Source: Luidia sarsii (Eukaryota > Echinodermata > Asteroidea > Paxillosida > Luidiidae). From it: DNA of 64,000 nucleotides. Of the stretch, positions 57,401-64,000 are shown in pieces; positions within the stretch are counted from its first letter, which is position 1, and each line of letters begins with the position of its first letter. The position numbers were made by a program, and so were the translations under genes. Under the pieces are notes generated by a model. It made no database searches, was not told where the DNA came from, and saw only the letters and a list, made by a program, of their open reading frames with translations. The DNA lies in contig OX465119.1 of the NCBI GenBank assembly GCA_949987565.1, positions 5,740,694-5,804,693 on the forward strand. The letters run 5' to 3'.

Positions 57401-60181
57401 AAAAAAACACAGGATCCAATGTAATTGCAATGCAATCGCAGTATGGATTAGATCCTTCTTGACTGCAGGATCTGATCACCCTCCTAGGATCCAATGAGAA
57501 CACGGTCAAAGTTGGAGTCTTGACAGTGATGGAAATAAGCGGAAATAATTGATTAGCAAAAAATGCTAATCAAATTGTAATTTGATTAGCAAAATGGTAA
57601 AAATGACTAGCAAAAATAAATGCAACAATAAGTCAGTGCATGGATCATTTCTTTCCTTGACAGACGGGATGCATGCTGGTGCATCGCTGTCCCACCATGT
57701 TTAATGCAGTTGTCTCTTTACAGGCTGTACCTACTGATTCCTAGAACAAAAACGTTGGAATAATTTCTGACCGCTTTGATTTTTCCTCGTGCGATCTGCA
57801 AAGATCACATCAAAATTGCACAGGGCACCAAGGTCTGTGGCATCAATACTAGGCCAATGAAAAGGCCTAACCTTTATTTTACATGACGCCTTCCTTAGTA
57901 AGTTGTCTACTAAAAAAACAATCTTGATAGTTATTTTAATCGCAGTGGCTGTTGTTACGGCAGTCGCCCGTATGGTTCCCTGACTTCACAGTATTTGTCA
58001 GGATGTTTAGCTCTTGGAACCAGACTATCAGCTAATAGACTGGTTCAACCATCCTGCACTGCTGACGAAATACAATCAAGTCAGGGAACCAAACGGACGA
58101 CTGCCGTAACAACAGCCACTGCGTATTTTAATTGGCCGCCTCAAATTCAATTTTGTTTTTAAGGGTAGAAAGATGGGTGCACCTAGGCTTGGGTGGTTTG
58201 GGAAAAATCAAAACCGAAAAAATCGCCGGATCCTCGACTCGTTGGAACCGTAAAACTTTTTTTTTTTCAATGGAAAACAAAAGAAAAGAAAAGAAAACTA
58301 AAGAAAAAACCCCACACAATTCCAATGATAAAGAAAGAACCCCACTATTATCCCAATCCATGTTTTGTTTCGGTACTAAAATAAATTATACTTTTTTGTA
58401 GCGTACCGTCTCACTATACTTCGATCAGGCTTGAGTAGCGCAGCGTACTCGTGCAGCCATGCGGCCGGTTGTGCACGTGCACTGTGCAGTATACCTGAAC
58501 ATGTATGTGTGTACATGTGTACAGTGTGTGCAAAGACGTGTTGTGTCATGTCACATTGCAGCGCGTAGGCTGTTTTCGGCCCTACTGGTCCTGTAGTGTC
58601 GCTATGGCGTTACCTAGAGGCGGAAACCATACCTAGACTTGCCAACATTGCTAACGTCGTGCGCTACTTTCATCGTTTGTGTCCGAATGTTGTTTCCGCG
58701 TAATTCAATATTATTCCCTTCGTCATTAATTTTGAAAGTGGTATGGACTATGGATAGAAAGAAGAGAATACAGGCTTCAATTTAAGGGTAAAATCGACAG
58801 ATTTGGACGATGTTTACAGGGTAGGCGCTTGGCGGTCGAAAGACCTGTGTGTATACGGATCTACGGAAAGTGACTATAGCCGCTTATAAAAAGCCGATGG
58901 GGAGTCTGGCCGCCGCCGCACTTGCACTATCAACATCAATGTACAGTACATGTACTGTACATGTACATGTACAGTGTGCATGTACATGTACAGTGTACAT
59001 GTACGTACATGTACATGTACATGTACATGCACACGTACAGTGCAAGGGTACGTTCAACGCATGATGGTCTTACGATGGATTTTGATTCGCACAAAATGCG
59101 AACCGTTTTCTAAATTGTCTCGCATTTCGTGGAAAATGTATCGCATTTTGCGATGCGAATCCAGCTATTTCCATCACTGCTTGAGTTTGTTAGTTTTCAA
59201 TTTGATACTGTATTGTAGGAACTGTTGACAGATCAGGTATCACATTTATTTGCATAAGCCTACTCACACATTGATAGGCAGTAAACCTTTGAAGGAATCC
59301 CATGTACTCTAATGAATGTGGCTATAAGGCAGACATCACTGACAGTGCCAAGTGTCCATAAAGCCCATGGATATGATGGACAAGTCACAAGATCAGAATT
59401 GAGAATCACAAGCATGCACACACTGCATTGCTGCATATATAACACGCTTCTCTCCTATGGTGTCTTACTGGTGCTAATTCGGCCTCACTATTCAGTGACA
59501 AATCCTCACTTCATTAACACCTCTTTTCTTCATCTTCCCTATGGCTGTCCTCTTTGATCTCCTACCTCCCTACCATCCCTTTGATCTCCCCCATCCATTG
59601 GTTTGTTTTCCCTAATCTCCCCTCCCTTGGTGAACATCTGCATCCCACTCCCTTCCCTTTTGTCCTACCTTTGTCATGTGTGTCAGGGCTTTCCTTCCCC
59701 TGACTGTATGTGTATGCCCTCGTCATTTTGCCTTTGAGAAAGGTCCTGCTAGGATCGAAACGTCAGGCCCTCTCACTTTTGAGATTTATGTATTGCAGGT
59801 CATTTCATTCAGTGAGCAGTTTGCAACAGTTTTTTGTTAACTTCAATTGGGAATTGAGAGGGCAACAACTGTAGTTATGCATTGTGTGCCTTGTTTGTAA
59901 CTCCCTTATCAAAAACCCCTATACAAGTCTGTAAAAGTCAAGATACGTGTTCTGTGGTCACAATACTGCACCTCCCTTTCAGTCCAGTCCCATAGTACGG
60001 TAGTGTTACACAAGTACATGTATATACCGGTAAGTGTACGGTATGTGAAGGCAACTACTGGTTACTTGTATACATTGATCTGTTCTTGCTTCAGACTCGT
60101 GCAGCCATCTTGGACCTGATACAAGAGCATCAGCGTATCCCAGGCAATGTCTTCCAGGCACTGTTGGATCGTTTCAGGTGA
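48493..60181 (+). CDS. TMEM68: TMEM68 (DIESL-type) ER acyltransferase, six exons
   Basis: Exons: 48493-48814, 52391-52558, 54527-54720, 55477-55616, 56320-56383, 60095-60181 (stop TGA). Total 975 nt, 324 aa, all GT-AG with consistent phases (1,1,0,2,0). Residues 36-72 form a hydrophobic double-span region (LLSWLLWLFMPLVMAFVLPI...). The lysophospholipid-acyltransferase-like core follows: YYHGTVPLDFYY (H129 and D135), GHLLAIAPGGVREALFGDE (about 189-207), the PIIPVFTQNCREAF block and PIYGGFPVKLR. The end, HQRIPGNVFQALLDRF, matches the human C-terminus (HQRIPGNIMSALLERF). Family role: TMEM68/DIESL is an ER-membrane acyltransferase that makes triacylglycerol outside the DGAT1/2 route. TTTCAG|GTGATG at the end of exon 6 also looks like a donor site, so a short extra 3' exon is possible. 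The gene is divergent from CCM2. Confidence 0.95.
48870..49155. mobile_element. MITE with CTTTCACACTAGAC termini
   Basis: GGCTTTCACACTAGACTGCT on the left, GTGTAGTGTGAAAAG on the right, with CCCCGGGGATTT words repeated inward on both strands. It lies 55 bp into TMEM68 intron 1. Confidence 0.65.
49256..50785. mobile_element. GGTTTGCGGTGACACC MITE split by hAT-like element A
   Basis: AAGAGGTTTGCGGTGACATC on the left and GTGTCACCACAAACCTCCTA on the right are the ends of the family at 10786. Nearly all of the interior is the element at 49334-50751. It lies in TMEM68 intron 1. Confidence 0.7.
49334..50751. mobile_element. hAT-like element A, CAGTGATGGAAATA termini, 5-bp target duplication
   Basis: CAGTGATGGAAATAAGCGG on the left, TATTTCCATCACTG on the right, flanked by ACATG (49329-49333 and 50752-50756). 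It is 1418 bp long with no transposase. It has subterminal GATTAGCAAAAATG words on the left and TCGCATTTTGCGATGCGAAT words on the right. It aligns along its length with element B. Confidence 0.88.
53303..53689. mobile_element. TTAA-type MITE (AGGCCC termini) in TMEM68 intron 2
   Basis: TTAA at 53303-53306 then AGGCCCCATACAACGTC. The other end is AATGTTGTATAGGGCCT then TTAA at 53686-53689. The interior matches the copy at 8439 (GAGTAATAAACT, GATTTCTCGAGAAATACC). Confidence 0.82.
54975..55150 (-). repeat. tRNA-derived SINE in TMEM68 intron 3
   Basis: GACTGGACCGGGACTTGAAC, CCGAGTCCTCTGGTTTAACG then TTGCTTGAGCTATCAGCCC: the B and A boxes in reverse, followed by the GGTGACAGCCTTCCCAAA block. Confidence 0.75.
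56075..56215 (-). repeat. tRNA-derived SINE in TMEM68 intron 4
   Basis: GACTGGACTTGGACTTAAAC, CTGAGACATGTAGCTTAACG and ACCAGAGCTACATGTATCC have the same order as at 54975, more diverged. Confidence 0.6.
56430..56600 (+). repeat. Fragment of the C/T-rich foldback unit body
   Basis: TTGCAATCCCTTTCTTTCTC, CTTTTGATCTCATCCCAGCC then CTCTTTGTCCTTC and GTGTCCTATTGTACATG match the body of the copy at 26640. The CGAAACGTC end is missing. Confidence 0.5.
57524..59179. mobile_element. hAT-like element B, CAGTGATGGAAATA termini, 5-bp target duplication
   Basis: Same termini as element A, flanked by CTTGA (57519-57523 and 59180-59184). It is 1656 bp, longer than A mainly because of the 183-bp MITE nested at 57941-58123 and a longer ACATGTAC tract near 58940-59045. 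No transposase frame. It lies in TMEM68 intron 5. Confidence 0.9.
57941..58123. mobile_element. 183-bp MITE, CGCAGTGG termini, 9-bp target duplication
   Basis: Left end CGCAGTGGCTGTTGTTACGG and an exact reverse complement on the right. TATTTTAAT flanks it (57932-57940 and 58124-58132). Element A keeps the uninterrupted site (GTTATTTTAATTGACCGCC near 49760), proving the insertion. A 9-bp duplication fits Mutator-like elements, but there is no coding evidence. Confidence 0.92.
59480..59835 (+). mobile_element. Long copy of the CGAAACGTCAGGC unit in TMEM68 intron 5
   Basis: The C/T-rich body (CCTCTTTGATCTCCTACCTC, CCCTTTGATCTCCCCCATCC) leads to GCCTTTGAGAAAGGTCCTGC, GGATCGAAACGTCAGGCCC and then CAGTGAGCAGTTTGCAACAG. 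Confidence 0.75.
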
Positions 60182-62200
60182 TGTCCAGTCCTTGGCATTG
60201 ACAAGTCTACATCTACATGGACAGTACTCAAATCTAGGTGATATGTGCAAATATGTACAGTAAGTCAAGAAATGACTGCAAAATGGAAACTTCCAAAGTT
60301 TTCAATGTCAGCTTTGTATAGATAATGTTCATACTTATATGCATGTGTATTTGTTTTTCTTACTACAAGTATTACTTTCCAAGCTTCAGCTGATTTTATT
60401 GTAACCTGGTAACGGAACCCCAAGGGCTATTTATTTTAAACAGAACAAATAAAGGAAAAACTGACAGGGAACTTTTGAAAAAAATTGAAAAATGGCAAAG
60501 AAAACTGACTGGACCGTGATTTCAACCTGAGACCTCTGATTTTGAGTACTAGCACTCTTACCACCTTGGCAATCCAGGCTGATTGATGAATGCTCTCTTG
60601 CCAAAGGTCCTGCTTGGATTGAAACATCAGGATCGAGATTTTAGAAACCCTTAATCTGTGAGCACACTATACCGGTAGGCTCAATAATGAATGCATATAA
60701 GCCATTAACTTGACATCAACAAGAAAAATGTTGATAAAGCATTGGTGCATTCAGGTGAAAGGTGCTGAGCAGCATTTCTAGCAAGGCAGAGGGCTCAGGT
60801 CTTCCCAAGCGTGTGCCAGACTAAAACACCTTGGATTACATGTACACTGCATGGACATTAAACCAAGTAGCATGAATATTTTGAGCTTGCATATCCCATG
60901 TACAAATACTTGTGCATGTACATGTTTGCATATGTACATGTACATGCCCCATTGGACTATACAATATAGTCTCTTCTTTTTTTGAAGCAAAGCCCAATCC
61001 CATCAACTATGATCAAAGGTGCGCTGTTGGGAATTCCAATAATCTCATGAACGCATAAATGCAACAAATGGCTGAGAGCACACATGACTGCATGACAACA
61101 TTATAGGACATAACTAGTTGGTCGGGCATTGTGGTTTCAACCCCACATCCCCCCTCTAATATCTCCCCTGCTCCTTGCTCTTCCCTCAGATCTCAACCTG
61201 ATCTGCTAAGCAGCCTTTCCTCTTCATGTCCTATTGTCTTCAAATCATACTGTGTCCCCATTTGGGAGGATATGCTGTAATAATGGGTGGCACAGTCGAC
61301 GTGTTAAGTTTTTGCCAGATGTGATGGTCCTGAAAAGGACTGTTTGCTTTGTCACATTGCTGCAGCCTTCACTGGTCTGTCTTGCTCTTCTATCCTGACG
61401 GTTGCAATGGAGTAGGAAAGGTCAGTCACCGTCGGAGGTTTCCTTGGAACTTATCGCCCAGTCTTTGTCAGGCAGCCTTGGGGGTCATTGCAGTCTCCTG
61501 TCTGGGACTGGTACATCTCTCTAGACACCCTTTAGACACCCTTGTGGTTTGTGGCTGCCAGGCCTTGTATTGAAAGCCAGATACATGGCCATTACTTGTC
61601 ATCTCTTCTCTTGCTAATGAATTCTCTAGTTGGAACACCGTGCTGGAAGTCTGTCATTGTACATGAATGTGAGGACTTAGAATTCATCCACCATACTGTT
61701 TAGTGACCAATTGACACCAACAGTTGAAACCGATTCCTACTCATCACAGCACTGGCCGGTCAATGAGCTGCACCGTTCTCCCAGTAGGCTCTAATTCCAC
61801 ACATCTGCACAAGACCCACTCTGAGAAACATGCTGCTCATTTCTTCCATTTCGTGTTGATATGTATCAGCAACATTCCCATGTTTCTGCATGCTGTACCC
61901 GTTTGACGGAACAGCAACATGGTTCAGCATCTCAGCAGTGATGAGCTGTTGGAAGTACTGTAACCTAGGGGGGTGTCTACTTTCATATCGGCTTCCTGAA
62001 AGCTGTTTACTTCCATTGATATTCCGGTTTCAGTTGCTATGCTTTCTTTGAGACTGAAGTACATGTACATTGTACATGTACTCGCAATGCTAGCAACTGA
62101 CAATAAGCCTTTTGCGTGTTAATTTGCATAACTGTACGAAACCCTGTCTCATCGCACACAGCGCTTGTGTGTTTACAATGCTTCGCGCTTGACTATTTGC
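60182..62200. other. Downstream of TMEM68, no gene recognised
   Basis: Holds an AATAAA at about 60447 that could end TMEM68, a reverse SINE at 60460-60610 (GACTGGACCGTGATTTCAAC, CCTGAGACCTCTGATTTTGA), a short GTCCTGCTTGGATTGAAACATC fragment at 60607 and plain sequence to 62200. The open frame at 61349-61573 shows no family features. Confidence 0.5.
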
Positions 62201-62204
62201 GACA

Positions 62205-62760
62205 GGATGTCTTCAGAGACACCGTTGCCAACTCACGTGATTCGGGGCAAGCACCTTCTTAGCAGCGACGCGTCGAGCGGTCTGGATCCCAGTCCCCCAA
62301 ATAGAACATGTAACGCACTAGCGATCGATACCAATCTACTCGGTATACTTTGCACACTTGCGCTACGATCGTCCTGAATTTACTCCGCTAAAAGTTTCGC
62401 CATTTCCTTCGATAGTTGGACTGTCCCAAAACTGAAGACCTTTCTTCAAGATAGAGGTGTATCCATCAGCAGTTACACAAAGAAGGAACTAGTGGAATTG
62501 TGCAAGTGCGTGTCCAACTTGAGGCTGCCTGTGGACCCAATTTTTTCCGCCGACAACTTGCAACAAACACTTGCAGCAAGATTGAGAGACGCTGGCAGTT
62601 TTCAGTATGTGATTTGGTAGTCTACACAACAAAGGGGGTTCTTGTGATCCCGGTGGATTTTGATCAGAATTTCTTTAATGCTTTGAAGGTGCGAATTATT
62701 AAGTTTTTCAATAAATACATGTTCCCAGCTTTGCTAGCCAAATGGAGGAGTGGGGAGTAG
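62205..62760 (+). pseudogene. ISL2EU-like element, SAP-motif ORF remnant
   Basis: In the frame around 62405-62580 the plus strand reads SWTVPKLKTFLQDRGVSISS, YTKKELVELCKCVSN and LQQTLAARLRDAGS. A W-x-x-x-x-L...LxxRGx...KxELVELC pattern is the SAP-like start of the second (YqaJ-type) ORF found in ISL2EU transposons. The YqaJ nuclease domain itself is absent, and the frame is broken at both ends. Confidence 0.6.
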
Positions 62761-62929
62761 GTTAAATATTTTGAGAAACCAGCTCAATGGGTACATGAAT
62801 TACTATGTGAAGTTCTATGAAACATTGCTAGTTAACATTTCATGACATAAACATGCATGCACATGTGTGTGCTTTATATACATGTATAATCAAGCAGGGG
62901 TTTTTATATTCATATTTGTTTCTTAAAAT

Positions 62930-63410
62930 TGTGTGCAATTCTATTGAAACTGCTTACACAGCACAACATACAAATACTGTTTGATCCAACAATGGAGCCA
63001 AGTTCAAGGGAATTGTTCCATCTAGAATTTTAAACAATTTTAGTCTTCAAATGGTTATTTCAACATGAATTCTAGCCCTTGCTATTCTTCTTGTTTTAGT
63101 TGTTGCTCGACTGCTAGGTTGTTTTCCATAAGCAAATGGTGGTATGTTCAATGTTGCTCCATGCAGAGCTAATAGATCTCTTATGAGGAAACCTCTGTCT
63201 GCCATAAGTTTGTCAGCATTTTCAATAAGGTCTAGATATCTGAATTTTTGGGTCAGCATCCGATCTGAAACACTACCAGACCATAGTGATGAAACAAAGG
63301 TGATGTTGCCTTTCAGTGAGACTCCAATTTCCTTTTGCAGTAGGAGCATTTGTTTCCTGTCCCTTGTTGTTTAGGGCTCTCTTCCCGATTGCTGCTCGGT
63401 AGTTACATCG
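62930..63410 (-). pseudogene. DDE superfamily 4 (Harbinger/ISL2EU-type) transposase remnant
   Basis: On the minus strand: LLQKEIGVSLKGNITFVSSL, WSGSVSDRMLTQKF, ADKLMADRGFLIRDLL (the MADRGF box carries the second catalytic Asp), TLNIPPFAYGKQ, then TRRIARARIHVEI (E box). A TGA stop interrupts at 63047, after which LKLFKILDGTIPLNLAPLLD continues the fold. The first catalytic Asp region is missing beyond 63410. It is convergent with the SAP ORF, as expected for a collapsed two-gene element. Confidence 0.85.
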
Positions 63411-64000
63411 TTTAATACCGTAAAATCCTGGGTATAATGCGCACCCGTGTATAATGCGCACCCCCAACTTTCGCCTTCAGCAGAGAGGAAAAAAAAAAGC
63501 ATATCCGTGGACTGAAAAAAAGAAGATCTGCGTCCATTGTAAAGTTGTTTCAAATACTTGAATAGGCCTATCAAAAAACATTAAATTTTGTAGGACTTGT
63601 CAATTGTCGTGCATGAGAATGGTGCCATTACCTTGGAGCAGAGGTAAGGTACATGTACGTGCAACCAAAGGGCTACGAAGCTCTATGGTGCACCGTGCAT
63701 GTGCGTTACCTGACTGTTTCACCCATTACACGTAATGCTAAAGTCAGCCTGGCAGCCTCAGATAAAGAGCAGCACGGGTCAAACCATTCTGCTAAAGGGG
63801 TGATAAAACCAACGTATTTTTCTTTTCTGAGGAACCACGTGCACCTCTTGCGTATCATTATCAGCCTGGAGAGTGTGTTGAACTCATTCGAATCTTGTCT
63901 AACGTCCTAACGTGTAGCGGCCGTGGACCACGTGTGGCGGCGTGGCGCGGCGACGCATTGCTTTCGTTTGATAGTGCGACACAGTACACTACACAATGTG
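63411..64000. other. End of window, no gene recognised
   Basis: CCGTAAAATCCTGGGTATAA, TGCGCACCCGTGTATAATGC and GCACCCCC at 63418-63468 is a tandem terminal/subterminal motif typical of DNA transposons and truncates the transposase remnant. The last 100 bp become GC-rich (GTGTAGCGGCCGTGGACC, GGCGTGGCGCGGCGAC). The frame at 63653-63910 shows no family features. Confidence 0.45.

Overview
The window is eukaryotic and animal. Three multi-exon genes with GT-AG introns lie in a dense mass of nested transposons, tRNA-derived SINEs and simple repeats. All three are invertebrate-looking orthologues of human genes. The abundance of GTACATGTAC palindromes, MITEs and THAP/Kolobok- and ISL2EU-like elements fits an invertebrate deuterostome. 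I favour an echinoderm or hemichordate, but the sequence alone does not settle the species.

Layout. 1-6534: intergenic, with a LINE reverse-transcriptase remnant (minus), a fragment of an unrecognised coding-like repeat, a CTA/TAG microsatellite and a foldback MITE. 6535-14819 (plus): a six-exon ITGB1BP1/ICAP1 orthologue, 239 aa, PTB fold. 14820-23159: convergent intergenic/3'UTR zone, repeat-poor from about 16.9 to 21.8 kb, then a 14-bp minisatellite that runs up to the next gene's stop codon. 23160-41205 (minus): an eleven-exon CCM2 (malcavernin) orthologue, 456 aa, with PTB domain, harmonin-homology domain and C-terminal helix. 41206-48492: divergent intergenic region packed with nested elements. 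48493-60181 (plus): a six-exon TMEM68 (DIESL-type acyltransferase) orthologue, 324 aa. 60182-64000: SINE fragments and an ISL2EU-like DNA transposon remnant with a SAP-like ORF and a broken DDE transposase.

Genes together. ICAP1 and CCM2 are both PTB adaptors that bind KRIT1 (CCM1), linking beta-1 integrin signalling to the cerebral cavernous malformation complex. They sit tail to tail with 8.3 kb between stop codons. In human the two genes are on different chromosomes (2p and 7p), so this linkage is the main biological observation. TMEM68 is a lipid enzyme with no obvious functional tie to the pair.

Mobile DNA. Several insertions can be read as dated events because paralogous empty sites and target-site duplications are present in the same window: 14-15 bp (foldback retro-like unit with a degenerate hammerhead-like core), 9 bp (CGCAGTGG MITE), 5 and 6 bp (two related hAT-like groups), 7 bp (CAGGGTTC element) and TTAA (Kolobok-like elements with a THAP exon). 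Splice sites and reading phases were followed by hand, and all three gene models close with consistent phase.
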